Assembly (NCBI RefSeq): GCF_001953055.1
Contig: NZ_CP019044.1
Location: 868,001-932,000, forward strand
Direction of reading: 5' to 3'
DNA length: 64,000 nucleotides
Source: Salaquimonas pukyongi
Lineage (GTDB): Bacteria; Pseudomonadota; Alphaproteobacteria; Rhizobiales; Rhizobiaceae
The notes beneath the pieces are model-generated. The model was not told the origin of the DNA and did no database searches. It saw only the letters and a program-made list of their open reading frames with translations. The translations under genes were made by a program, and so were the position numbers. The first letter of the stretch is position 1, and each line of letters begins with the position of its first letter. Positions 52,610 to 62,196 of this stretch are shown here, piece by piece.

Positions 52610-52693
52610 CCTGTCAGCGCTGCAATGGGGCTGTGGTGACGGCGAGATTTACTTTGCCGTCACATGGCGGCCACGAGAAAGGCGGAGTCTGCC

Positions 52694-55429
52694 ATGCATT
52701 CGCTTCAAGGCGTTACCCAAACAGAGCAAAACAAGATCCTCGGCATGAGTACGCTGGCCTTCACCGCATGTTTTGCGGTGTGGACCATTTTTTCCATCAT
52801 TGGCGTCAAGATCAAGAGCGACCTCGGCCTCAGTGACACCCAATTCGGCCTGTTGGCCGGTACACCGATCCTGACGGGCTCCCTGTCGCGTATCTTTCTT
52901 GGCATATGGACCGATCAGTATGGCGGCCGTATCGTTTATGTGCTGACCATGCTGGCTGCCGCCGCGGCGACCTTCGCACTTTCCTATGCGACTTCCTATG
53001 AAATGATGTTGCTTGCGGCCCTGGGTGTTGGCCTGGCAGGCGGTTCGTTTGCCGTTGGTGTTGCTTACGTTTCGAAGTGGTATCCGAAGGAAAAGCAGGG
53101 AACCGCGCTTGGTATCTTCGGCGCCGGCAATGTCGGAGCAGCGGTAACCAAGTTCGTCGCCCCCTTTGTCATGGTAGCCTTCGGCTGGACCATGGTTGCC
53201 CAGGTGTGGGCTGCTGTGCTGGTCGTGATTGCATTGCTGTTCTGGTTTACGACCGAAGACGATCCGGATTTAAGGGAAAGACGAAAACAGGGTGCCAAGG
53301 CAAAAAGCGCCTTTCTGCAGCTTGAACCATTGAAGAATCTGCAGGTCTGGCGTTTTTCGATCTACTACTTCTTTGTCTTCGGCGCGTTTGTTGCCCTTGC
53401 GCTCTGGCTGCCCCGCTATCTGGTCGGCGTTTACGAACTCGACATCAAAAGCGCCGGCATGATCGCTGCGCTTTACTCCATTCCCGCTTCCATCTTCCGG
53501 GCATATGGCGGACACCTGTCCGACAAATACGGTGCGCGTGCGATCATGTACTGGACCTTCGGCATATCGCTGCTGGCCACGTTCATGCTCTCCTACCCGG
53601 ATACCGACTACGTCATTCATGGCATCAAAGGCCCGATTACGTTTTCCACCAGCCTGGGCCTTGCACCCTTCGTTATCCTGATCTTCGTCCTCGGCTTTGT
53701 CATGTCGCTGGGCAAAGCGGCCGTCTACAAACATATCCCGGTATACTATCCCGATCATGTCGGGGCCGTTGGCGGACTTGTCGGCATGATTGGTGGCCTG
53801 GGCGGCTTTGTGCTGCCGATCGCGTTTGGCGCGCTGCTCGATCTGACCGGCGTATGGACCAGTTGCTTCATGCTGCTCTTCGGTGTTGTAGGCGTCTCTC
53901 TTGCCTGGATGCATTTTTCGGTCCGGCAAATGGAAAAAGCTGCGCTGGCCAAAGAACTGGGCGATTTGCCTGAATTGCCCGAGATGCAGCCGATTCACGA
54001 AAAGGAAAAACACGCAAGTCTTGCCGGCGTGATAGAGGACTGGCACCCTGACGACGAAGCCTTCTGGCAGGAAAAGGGCAGGAAAATTGCTCAGCGCAAC
54101 CTGTGGATATCCATTCCGGCCCTGCTTCTTGCCTTTTCGGTTTGGATGGTCTGGTCGGTCGTGGTCGCCAAACTGCCTTCGATTGGCTTTGATTACACAA
54201 CCGATCAACTCTTCTGGCTGGCTGCCTTGCCTGGGCTGTCGGGGGCTACACTTCGCATTTTCTATTCCTTCATGGTGCCGATCTTCGGTGGCAGGTTGTG
54301 GACGACGATTTCAACGGCATCCCTGCTGATCCCGGCATTCGGGATCGGATATGCAGTACAGAATCCCGAAACCCCCTATCTTATCTTCCTGGTGCTTGCT
54401 CTCCTGTGCGGCCTGGGTGGGGGCAACTTCGCCTCCTCCATGGCCAACATCGCCTACTTCTTCCCCAAATCGGAAAAGGGGAATGCCCTGGCGCTGAACG
54501 CCGGCCTTGGAAACCTCGGGGTGTCGGTCATGCAGTTCCTGGTGCCCATTGTGATTAGCACCGGTGCATTCGCCTTTGCGGTCGGGGAGGGCCAGATGGC
54601 CAGCGACGGGTCGATGCTGTGGCTGCAGAATGCCGGCTTCATCTGGGTACCGTTCCTAATCGTTTCGACAATCGCAGCCTGGTGGGGCATGAACGATATC
54701 GCCTCTGCGCGGGCATCCTTTGCCGAACAGTCGGTCATCTTCTCCCGCTTTCACAACTGGATCATGTGTATTCTCTATACCGGCACCTTCGGCTCCTTCA
54801 TCGGCTATTCGGCAGGATTCCCGCTATTGATGAAGACTCAATTCCCGGATGTGAACGTGCTGTCCTATGCCTTTCTGGGACCACTGGTCGGTGCGCTCAG
54901 CCGTGCCGGCACCGGGTGGATGGCCGACAGGTTTGGGGGCGGGCGTGTCACCTTCTGGACCTTCCTGTGCATGATCATAGCCGTGTGGGGTGTATTGCAA
55001 TTCCTTCCCGACGGCGGGCAGGGTGGCAGTTTCTGGGGCTTTTTCGCCTGCTTCATGGCGCTGTTCTTCCTGACCGGTGTCGGCAACGCGTCCACATTCC
55101 AGATGATCCCCTCGATCATGCGGCTGGAAGTCCCGCGCCTGATGCCGCAGCTTGAAGGAGAAGCGCGCGTCAGACAGGCCGAGCGCGAGTCGGCGGCCAT
55201 CATCGCCTTCACCTCGGCCATTGCCGCCTATGGCGCCTTCTTCATTCCCAAGGCCTACGGCACCTCGATCAGCATGACAGGTGGACCTGAACTGGCGCTG
55301 TGGGGCTTCCTCGTCTTTTACGTGGTCTGCCTGGTGCTGACCTTCATCTTTTACACGCGTCGTGGTGGTTTGCTTCACGGGGTGGAACGCCAGGCAGGTA
55401 CGGGCAGCAGCACCGTGCCGGCTCAATAA
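52694..55429 (+). CDS. narK: Fused nitrate/nitrite transporter NarK (NarK1-NarK2)
   Basis: A 911-residue inner-membrane protein made of two complete MFS transporters, about 24 helices, split near residue 455 by a charged linker (KEKHASLAGVIEDWHPDDEA). The first half resembles NarK1 (proton/nitrate symport), the second NarK2 (nitrate/nitrite antiport). Nitrate-signature glycine motifs are GAGNVGAAVTKFVAP in the first half and LGNLGVSVMQFLVPIV in the second. GGCGGAG lies seven bases before ATG 52694. The same fusion is known in Paracoccus. It supplies nitrate to NarG, encoded 22 bases downstream. Confidence 0.95.
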   Translation: MHSLQGVTQTEQNKILGMSTLAFTACFAVWTIFSIIGVKIKSDLGLSDTQFGLLAGTPILTGSLSRIFLGIWTDQYGGRIVYVLTMLAAAAATFALSYATSYEMMLLAALGVGLAGGSFAVGVAYVSKWYPKEKQGTALGIFGAGNVGAAVTKFVAPFVMVAFGWTMVAQVWAAVLVVIALLFWFTTEDDPDLRERRKQGAKAKSAFLQLEPLKNLQVWRFSIYYFFVFGAFVALALWLPRYLVGVYELDIKSAGMIAALYSIPASIFRAYGGHLSDKYGARAIMYWTFGISLLATFMLSYPDTDYVIHGIKGPITFSTSLGLAPFVILIFVLGFVMSLGKAAVYKHIPVYYPDHVGAVGGLVGMIGGLGGFVLPIAFGALLDLTGVWTSCFMLLFGVVGVSLAWMHFSVRQMEKAALAKELGDLPELPEMQPIHEKEKHASLAGVIEDWHPDDEAFWQEKGRKIAQRNLWISIPALLLAFSVWMVWSVVVAKLPSIGFDYTTDQLFWLAALPGLSGATLRIFYSFMVPIFGGRLWTTISTASLLIPAFGIGYAVQNPETPYLIFLVLALLCGLGGGNFASSMANIAYFFPKSEKGNALALNAGLGNLGVSVMQFLVPIVISTGAFAFAVGEGQMASDGSMLWLQNAGFIWVPFLIVSTIAAWWGMNDIASARASFAEQSVIFSRFHNWIMCILYTGTFGSFIGYSAGFPLLMKTQFPDVNVLSYAFLGPLVGALSRAGTGWMADRFGGGRVTFWTFLCMIIAVWGVLQFLPDGGQGGSFWGFFACFMALFFLTGVGNASTFQMIPSIMRLEVPRLMPQLEGEARVRQAERESAAIIAFTSAIAAYGAFFIPKAYGTSISMTGGPELALWGFLVFYVVCLVLTFIFYTRRGGLLHGVERQAGTGSSTVPAQ

Positions 55430-55451
55430 GACCGGCAGAAAGGGAAATACG

Positions 55452-58400
55452 ATGTCCAACCTTCTCAACCGACTGAACTTCCTGTCGCCCAAGAACACAG
55501 GGACATTCTCCGGCGGCCACGGTGTCACCACCAATGAGAGCCGCGACTGGGAGGACGCCTACCGCAAACGCTGGCAGCACGACAAGATCGTGCGCTCCAC
55601 CCACGGCGCCAACTGTACCGGCTCGTGTTCGTGGAAAATTTACGTCAAGGGCGGGATCGTCACCTGGGAAACCCAGCAGACCGATTATCCCCGCACCCGG
55701 CCCGACCTGCCGAACCACGAACCGCGCGGCTGTTCACGCGGCGCAAGCTACTCCTGGTACATGTATTCGGCCAACCGGGTGAAATACCCGCTGGTGCGTT
55801 CACGCCTGCTCAAACTGTGGCGCAAGGAAAGAACGGTCAAAACGCCTGTGGGCGCTTGGGCTGCCATTCAGGAAGATCCGAAAAAACGCGGGGACTATCT
55901 CAAAGTGCGCGGCCTGGGCGGCTTCGTTCGGGCAAAGTGGGACGAGGTCAACGAGATCATCGCTGCTGCCAACGCCTATACCGCCAGGAAATACGGTCCC
56001 GACCGGGTGATCGGATTTTCGCCGATCCCGGCCATGTCCATGGTCTCCTATGCTGCGGGCTCACGCTACCTGTCGCTGATGGGCGGCACCTGCATGTCCT
56101 TCTACGACTGGTATTGCGACCTGCCGCCCGCGTCCCCGATGACCTGGGGTGAGCAGACCGACGTGCCGGAATCGGCCGACTGGTACAATTCGGGCTTCCT
56201 CATCCTGTGGGGTTCCAACGTACCGCAGACCCGCACGCCTGACGCCCATTTCTATACCGAAGTGCGCTACAAGGGCGCCAAATCCGTCGTCGTCTCGCCA
56301 GACTATTCGGAAGCGGCGAAATTCTCCGACATCTGGCTGCATCCCAAGCAGGGAACCGACGCCGCACTTGCCATGGCCATGGGTCATGTCATTCTGCGCG
56401 AGTTCCACCTCGACCGGCAGGCCGAGTATTTCGAGGACTATTGCCGCCGCTACACCGACATGCCGATGCTGGTCAAACTGGTCAGGAAGGACGGCCACTA
56501 CGTGCCGGACCGGCTGGTGCGCGCTTCCGACTTCAAGGGCGGGCTCGGTGAAAAGAACAACGAAGAATGGAAGACCGTTGCGCTGGACGCCAAGAGCGGC
56601 AAACCGGTGGTGCCCAACGGCTCGATCGGCCATCGCTGGGGCGAACAGGGCAAGTGGAACCTTGAACAGAAGGATGGCAAGGGCAACGACATCGACCTGG
56701 CCATGAGCCTTATCCTTGAAGAGGAACACGACCAGATCGCCCCGGTTGCCTTCCCTTATTTCGGCAATCGTGAACACGACCATTTCGAGGGCACCGACCA
56801 CGACAGCGTCCTGCTGCGCAACATTCCCGCCAGGAAGCTGAAGCTCGGCGGCAGGGACACGCTGGTTGCCACTGTCTTCGACCTGTTCGTCGCCAATTAT
56901 GGTCTCGATCGCGGCCTGAAAGACGGCACCACCGCCAAGTCCTATGACGACAACACGCCATACACCCCGGCATGGGCGGAGAAAATCACCGGCGTGCCGC
57001 GCGAGCAGATCATCACGGTCGCCCGCGAATTCGCACTCAATGCCGAAAAGACCAATGGCCGCTCCATGGTCATTCTCGGTGCAGGGCTGAACCACTGGTA
57101 CCACATGGACATGAACTACCGGGGGATCATCAATCTTCTGGTCATGTGCGGTTGTATCGGCCAGTCCGGCGGCGGGTGGAGCCATTATGTGGGACAGGAA
57201 AAGCTGCGCCCGCAGACCGGCTGGCTGCCGCTTGCCTTCGGCCTCGATTGGGGCCGCCCGCCGCGTCAGATGAATTCGACTTCCTTCTTCTACGCTCACA
57301 CCGACCAGTGGCGCTACGAAACCCTGGAAGTCGGCGAAATCCTCTCGCCGACGGCGCCGGAAGGGCCATGGGACGGCACGCTGATCGACTACAACATCCG
57401 CGCCGAGCGGATGGGCTGGCTGCCATCGGCACCACAGCTCAAAACCAATCCGCTCGACATCGCCAAGGCGGCGGCCAGGGCCAAGAAGGAGCCGAAGGAC
57501 TATGTCGCGGCCCAGTTGAAGGCCGGCAAGCTTGAAATGTCTTGTGACGACCCGGATGATCCGGCCAACTGGCCGCGAAACATGTTCGTTTGGCGTTCCA
57601 ACCTGCTGGGCTCCTCCGGCAAGGGGCATGAATACTTCCTCAAGCACCTGCTGGGCACCTCCAACGGCGTCATGGGCAAGGATCTGGGCGAGGAAGGCCG
57701 CCAGCGCGCCAAGGAAGCCGTTTGGCATGATGTGGCGCCCGAGGGAAAACTCGACCTTCTGGTGACGATCGACTTCCGCATGTCGACGACCTGTGTCTAT
57801 TCCGACATCGTGCTTCCCACCGCCACCTGGTATGAGAAAAACGATCTCAATACCTCCGACATGCATCCCTTCATCCATCCGCTTACCAGCGCGGCCGATC
57901 CGGCATGGGAGGCAAAAAGCGATTGGGAAATCTTCAAGGGGATCGCGAAGAGCTTCTCCGAAGTTGCGCCCGAAGTGCTCGGCGTCGAGAAGGATGTCGT
58001 CCTCGTGCCCATCCTGCACGACACGCCCGGCGAACTGGCGCAGCCGCTTGATGTGAAGGACTGGAAGAAGGGCGAAGCCGATCCGCTCCCCGGTAAAACC
58101 ATGCCGGCGGTTGCCGTGGTCGAGCGCGACTATCCCAACCTCTACAAGCGCTTTACCGCCCTCGGCCCGTTGATGAACAAGCTCGGCAATGGCGGCAAGG
58201 GTATCAGCTGGAACACCGAGCACGAGGTGGACAATCTGGCCAGCCTCAACGGCGTTGTCACCGAGGATGGCCCCACCAAGGGAATGCCGAAGATCGAGAG
58301 CGACGTTGACGCAACGGAAGTCATTTTGATGCTGGCGCCGGAGACCAATGGCGAGGTCGCGGTCAAGGCATGGGAAGCCCTGTCGAAGAATACAGGACGC

Positions 58401-59207
58401 GACCACACCCATCTGGCACTTCCCAAGGAAGACGAGAAGATCCGCTTTCGCGATGTGGTGGCACAGCCGCGCAAGATCATCTCCTCACCGACCTGGTCGG
58501 GCCTTGAGTCGGAGACGGTCTGCTACAACGCCGGCTATACCAACGTCCATGAACTGATCCCCTGGCGCACGCTCTCCGGCCGCCAGCAGCTTTATCAGGA
58601 TCATCTGTGGATGCGCGCCTTTGGCGAAGCGTTCTGCCTGTACCGGCCACCCATCGACACCAAATCGATCAATCCGGTGATCGAGGCGAAGTCCAACGGC
58701 AAGCCGCAGGTCGTTCTCAACTTCATCACGCCACACCAGAAATGGGGCATTCACTCGACCTATTCCGACAACCTGATGATGCTGACGCTCAACCGCGGCG
58801 GCCCGGTGGTCTGGATATCGGAGGTTGATGCGAGGAAGGCGGATCTGACCGACAATGACTGGGTCGAGGTCTTCAACTCGAACGGCGCGATCGTCGCCCG
58901 GGTGGTGGTTTCCCAGCGCATGAAGGAAGGCACGATCTACATGTATCATGCCCAGGAGAAGATCGTGAACACGCCGGGATCGGAACTGACCGGCCAGCGC
59001 GGCGGTATTCACAACTCCGTAACCCGCGCAATCACCAAGCCGACCCACATGATCGGCGGCTACGCCCAGCAGTCCTACGGCTTCAACTACTACGGAACCG
59101 TCGGATCGAACCGCGACGAGTTCGTCGTGGTCCACAAGCTGGAAAAGGTCGACTGGATGGAAGGTCCCTATCGCGACAAGGTCGCTAGCAAGGAGGCGGC
59201 AGAATGA
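55452..59207 (+). CDS. narG: Respiratory nitrate reductase, alpha subunit
   Basis: The 1251-residue catalytic subunit on the cytoplasmic face reduces nitrate to nitrite at a Mo-bis-MGD centre. The FS0 4Fe-4S ligands are His51, Cys55, Cys59 and Cys94 (THGANCTGSCSWKIY and PRGCSRG). The molybdenum aspartate lies in FYDWYCDLPPASP (about residue 223). Later motifs such as FRMSTTCVYSDIVLPTATWYE and the C-terminal TRAITKPTHMIGGYAQ match NarG throughout. GGGAAATACG precedes the ATG. Its stop overlaps the narH start by four bases. Confidence 0.97.
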   Translation: MSNLLNRLNFLSPKNTGTFSGGHGVTTNESRDWEDAYRKRWQHDKIVRSTHGANCTGSCSWKIYVKGGIVTWETQQTDYPRTRPDLPNHEPRGCSRGASYSWYMYSANRVKYPLVRSRLLKLWRKERTVKTPVGAWAAIQEDPKKRGDYLKVRGLGGFVRAKWDEVNEIIAAANAYTARKYGPDRVIGFSPIPAMSMVSYAAGSRYLSLMGGTCMSFYDWYCDLPPASPMTWGEQTDVPESADWYNSGFLILWGSNVPQTRTPDAHFYTEVRYKGAKSVVVSPDYSEAAKFSDIWLHPKQGTDAALAMAMGHVILREFHLDRQAEYFEDYCRRYTDMPMLVKLVRKDGHYVPDRLVRASDFKGGLGEKNNEEWKTVALDAKSGKPVVPNGSIGHRWGEQGKWNLEQKDGKGNDIDLAMSLILEEEHDQIAPVAFPYFGNREHDHFEGTDHDSVLLRNIPARKLKLGGRDTLVATVFDLFVANYGLDRGLKDGTTAKSYDDNTPYTPAWAEKITGVPREQIITVAREFALNAEKTNGRSMVILGAGLNHWYHMDMNYRGIINLLVMCGCIGQSGGGWSHYVGQEKLRPQTGWLPLAFGLDWGRPPRQMNSTSFFYAHTDQWRYETLEVGEILSPTAPEGPWDGTLIDYNIRAERMGWLPSAPQLKTNPLDIAKAAARAKKEPKDYVAAQLKAGKLEMSCDDPDDPANWPRNMFVWRSNLLGSSGKGHEYFLKHLLGTSNGVMGKDLGEEGRQRAKEAVWHDVAPEGKLDLLVTIDFRMSTTCVYSDIVLPTATWYEKNDLNTSDMHPFIHPLTSAADPAWEAKSDWEIFKGIAKSFSEVAPEVLGVEKDVVLVPILHDTPGELAQPLDVKDWKKGEADPLPGKTMPAVAVVERDYPNLYKRFTALGPLMNKLGNGGKGISWNTEHEVDNLASLNGVVTEDGPTKGMPKIESDVDATEVILMLAPETNGEVAVKAWEALSKNTGRDHTHLALPKEDEKIRFRDVVAQPRKIISSPTWSGLESETVCYNAGYTNVHELIPWRTLSGRQQLYQDHLWMRAFGEAFCLYRPPIDTKSINPVIEAKSNGKPQVVLNFITPHQKWGIHSTYSDNLMMLTLNRGGPVVWISEVDARKADLTDNDWVEVFNSNGAIVARVVVSQRMKEGTIYMYHAQEKIVNTPGSELTGQRGGIHNSVTRAITKPTHMIGGYAQQSYGFNYYGTVGSNRDEFVVVHKLEKVDWMEGPYRDKVASKEAAE

Positions 59208-60742
59208 AAATACGTGCACAAATCGGCATGGTGCTGAACCTCGACAAATGCATCGGCTGCCACACCTGCTCGGTCACCTGCAAGAATGTATGGACCAACC
59301 GCGAGGGGGTGGAATACGCCTGGTTCAACAATGTGGAGACCAAGCCCGGCATCGGCTATCCCAAGGACTGGGAAAACCAGAAGCGCTGGAATGGCGGCTG
59401 GGAACGCAAGGCCAACGGCAAGATACAGCCGAAGATGGGTTCCAAATGGCGCATCCTGGCAAAGATCTTCGCCAATCCTGATCTGCCCGAGATCGACGAC
59501 TACTACGAGCCGTTCGATTTCGACTACGGCCATCTGCAGACAGCACGGGAGTCTCAGGCCTCGCCAACCGCCAGGCCGCGTTCGCAGATTACCGGCGAGC
59601 GCATGGAGAAGATCGAATGGGGCCCCAACTGGGAGGAAATCCTGGGCGGTGAGTTCTCCAAGCGGTCTGCCGACTACAATTTCGAAGGCGTCCAGAAGGA
59701 AATCTACGGCGAATTCGAAAACACCTTCATGATGTATCTGCCGCGCCTGTGCGAGCATTGTCTTAACCCGGCCTGTGTCGCGGCCTGTCCTTCGGGCGCG
59801 ATCTACAAGCGCGAGGATGACGGAATTGTCCTGATCGATCAGGAAAAATGCCGCGGCTGGCGCATGTGTGTCTCCGGCTGCCCCTACAAGAAGATCTATT
59901 ACAACTGGTCTTCAGGCAAATCGGAAAAATGCGTGTTCTGCTATCCGCGCATCGAGGCCGGTCAGCCCACCGTCTGTTCGGAAACCTGTGTCGGGCGTAT
60001 CCGCTATCTGGGGGTCGTGCTCTATGATGCGGACCGGATATCGGAAGCTGCCGGCACAGCCAATGAACAGGATCTTTATGAAGAACAGCTCAAGGTATTC
60101 CTCGATCCCAACGATCCGGAAGTAATCGCCCAGGCGAAGAAGGATGGCATTCCCGATGCCTGGCTGGAAGCAGCACGCCATTCCCCGGTCTGGAAGATGG
60201 CCATGGAATGGAAGGTGGCCTTTCCGCTGCATCCTGAATACCGCACGCTTCCCATGGTCTGGTATATTCCGCCGCTTTCTCCAGTCCAAGCCGCGGCGGA
60301 AGCCGGAAAGATCGGTACAGACGGCAACATGCCCGACGTCCGGTCTCTCCGGATCCCCGTCCGCTATCTGGCCAATCTGCTGACCGGCGGCAAGGAAGCA
60401 CCGGTTGTCTCCGCGCTGGAGCGCATGATGGCCATGCGGGCCTATATGCGCGCCAAGACGATCGATGGCGTCATCGACGAAAAGATCGCCAAAAAGGTCG
60501 GCATGACCGGACTTATGATCGAGGAGATGTACCAGATAATGGCGATCGCCAATTATGAAGACCGCTTCGTCATTCCCACCACCCATCGCGAGGTCAGCGA
60601 AGACGCCTATGACGTGCGCGGGTCCTGCGGCTTTACCTTCGGCAATGGCTGCACCGGCGCGGAAGGCGGCGCTGACCTGTTCGGCGGCAAACGAACCCGG
60701 ACGGTACAGACGCCCATTGAAAAACTCAGGGAGGATGTGTGA
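59204..60742 (+). CDS. narH: Respiratory nitrate reductase, beta subunit
   Basis: The 512-residue electron-transfer subunit binds three 4Fe-4S clusters and one 3Fe-4S cluster. Cysteine groups are CIGCHTCSVTCKN near the start, CEHCLNPACVAACPSGA, CRGWRMCVSGCPYKK (with Trp in place of one Cys, which gives the 3Fe-4S cluster) and CVFCYPRIEAGQPTVCSETC. Length equals that of E. coli NarH. It passes electrons from NarI haem to NarG. The start overlaps narG by four bases, and the stop overlaps narJ by one. Confidence 0.97.
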   Translation: MKIRAQIGMVLNLDKCIGCHTCSVTCKNVWTNREGVEYAWFNNVETKPGIGYPKDWENQKRWNGGWERKANGKIQPKMGSKWRILAKIFANPDLPEIDDYYEPFDFDYGHLQTARESQASPTARPRSQITGERMEKIEWGPNWEEILGGEFSKRSADYNFEGVQKEIYGEFENTFMMYLPRLCEHCLNPACVAACPSGAIYKREDDGIVLIDQEKCRGWRMCVSGCPYKKIYYNWSSGKSEKCVFCYPRIEAGQPTVCSETCVGRIRYLGVVLYDADRISEAAGTANEQDLYEEQLKVFLDPNDPEVIAQAKKDGIPDAWLEAARHSPVWKMAMEWKVAFPLHPEYRTLPMVWYIPPLSPVQAAAEAGKIGTDGNMPDVRSLRIPVRYLANLLTGGKEAPVVSALERMMAMRAYMRAKTIDGVIDEKIAKKVGMTGLMIEEMYQIMAIANYEDRFVIPTTHREVSEDAYDVRGSCGFTFGNGCTGAEGGADLFGGKRTRTVQTPIEKLREDV

Positions 60743-61455
60743 TGCAACAGGTCTTGAAAGTTATATCACTGCTGCTGACCTATCCAGATCAGGAGTTGCA
60801 TGGTGCCATCGGGGAATTGCGGACCGCAATCGGCAAGGCTCCCGGCATTAGCGATACCCATCGAAAACTGCTCGACAAGCTGGCAGAAAACATCGGCGCG
60901 CTCGATCTCTACGATGCGCAGGAGCGCTACGTGCTGCTGTTCGACCGTACGCGCTCGCTGTCGCTTCACCTGTTCGAGCACGTGCATGGGGAAAGCCGCG
61001 ACCGGGGTCAGGCCATGGTCGATCTGATGGCGATGTACGAAGCCGATGGCCTTGAGGTCGGGGCGAAGGAACTGCCGGATTATCTGCCGCTGTTTCTTGA
61101 ATTCCTGTCGACGAAGGATGGCCCTGAAGCGGCCGATTTGCTGGGACAGATATCCCATATCGTGGTGGCCATGCGCGGCCGCCTGAAAAAGCGCAAATCC
61201 GTTTACGCCAACGCATTTGCCGTGCTTGAGGGGCTGGCATCGGGAAAGCCCGACGCGGCACTGGTCCGCGAGCTTCTGGAGATGCCGGAGGATGATCCTT
61301 CCGATCTCGATGCGCTGGACAGCATTTGGGAAGAGGAAGCCGTCACCTTTGGCGGAAACGCCGGAGAGGCCGAATGCGGGCCGGACCGCCTGCAGCGCCA
61401 GATGCGCGCCCACCAGCGCAAGCCCGAAGACGGCGCAATGGTACAGAACGGTTGA
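60742..61455 (+). CDS. narJ: Nitrate reductase assembly chaperone
   Basis: A 237-residue cytoplasmic chaperone of the TorD/NarJ group that guides cofactor insertion into NarG before membrane docking. Typical features are the N-terminal LKVISLLLTYPDQEL, SLSLHLFEHVHGESRDRGQAMVDL and LPLFLEFLS. The ATG at 60742 shares a base with the narH stop and has GGGAGG upstream. The last 40 residues are acidic and variable, as is usual for NarJ. Confidence 0.94.
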   Translation: MQQVLKVISLLLTYPDQELHGAIGELRTAIGKAPGISDTHRKLLDKLAENIGALDLYDAQERYVLLFDRTRSLSLHLFEHVHGESRDRGQAMVDLMAMYEADGLEVGAKELPDYLPLFLEFLSTKDGPEAADLLGQISHIVVAMRGRLKKRKSVYANAFAVLEGLASGKPDAALVRELLEMPEDDPSDLDALDSIWEEEAVTFGGNAGEAECGPDRLQRQMRAHQRKPEDGAMVQNG

Positions 61456-61467
61456 ACGGAGGACATC

Positions 61468-62190
61468 ATGTCAGACTATCTCAACACTCTTCTTTTCACC
61501 GTCTATCCCTATGTCGCGCTGGCCATCATGATCATCGGATCGATCCTGCGCTACGACCGCGAGCCCTATACCTGGCGTTCGGGCTCGTCCCAGCTGTTGC
61601 GCCGCAAGCAGTTGATGTGGGGATCGGTGCTGTTTCATATCGGCATTTTGTTCCTGTTTCTGGGGCATTCCGTCGGCCTGCTCACGCCGCATTCGGTTTA
61701 CGAGCATTTCATCACAGCCGAGGCAAAACAATTGCTGGCCATTGTTGCAGGCTCGATTGCCGGGGTCCTGTGCTTCATTGGTTTGACCATGCTGATTCAC
61801 CGCCGGTTTTTCGATCCGCGTATCCGGGTTACGTCAACCTTCGCCGACAATGCCATTCTGGTCATTTTATGGGTGCAGCTGGCGCTCGGCCTGATCACCG
61901 TGCCCTATTCGCTGCAGCATGAGGATGCCAATGTCATGCTGGCGCTGTCTGAATGGGCCCAGCGTATTCTGACCCTGCGGATTGAGGGCACTGCCGAACT
62001 GGTTGCAGCGCAGGCATGGCCCTATCAGGCACATATCCTGCTTGGCTTGACGATATTCCTGATCTTCCCGTTCTCGCGGCTGGTGCACATGTTCTCTGCG
62101 CCAATACGCTATGTCTGGCGTCCCGGCTATCAGGTCGTGCGCGAGCGCAACCGCCGGGCACAGCAGACCCGGCTGCCGGCTGGGGAGTAA
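61468..62190 (+). CDS. narI: Respiratory nitrate reductase, gamma subunit (cytochrome b)
   Basis: A 240-residue five-helix cytochrome b that oxidises quinol on the periplasmic side. The four haem-ligand histidines are seen at 57 and 67 (LFHIGILFLFLGHSVGL) and at 189 and 207 (YQAHILLGLTIFLIF and SRLVHMFSAP). Length and ends match NarI. GGAGGACATC precedes the start. It anchors NarGH to the membrane. A parvulin gene follows after six bases. Confidence 0.96.
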   Translation: MSDYLNTLLFTVYPYVALAIMIIGSILRYDREPYTWRSGSSQLLRRKQLMWGSVLFHIGILFLFLGHSVGLLTPHSVYEHFITAEAKQLLAIVAGSIAGVLCFIGLTMLIHRRFFDPRIRVTSTFADNAILVILWVQLALGLITVPYSLQHEDANVMLALSEWAQRILTLRIEGTAELVAAQAWPYQAHILLGLTIFLIFPFSRLVHMFSAPIRYVWRPGYQVVRERNRRAQQTRLPAGE

Positions 62191-62196
62191 ACGGAC

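Noticed and set aside
56061-58412. Long open frame of 783 codons on the minus strand
   Set aside because: It is exactly antisense to narG. High GC and codon bias of narG create the frame; the product shows no family motifs.
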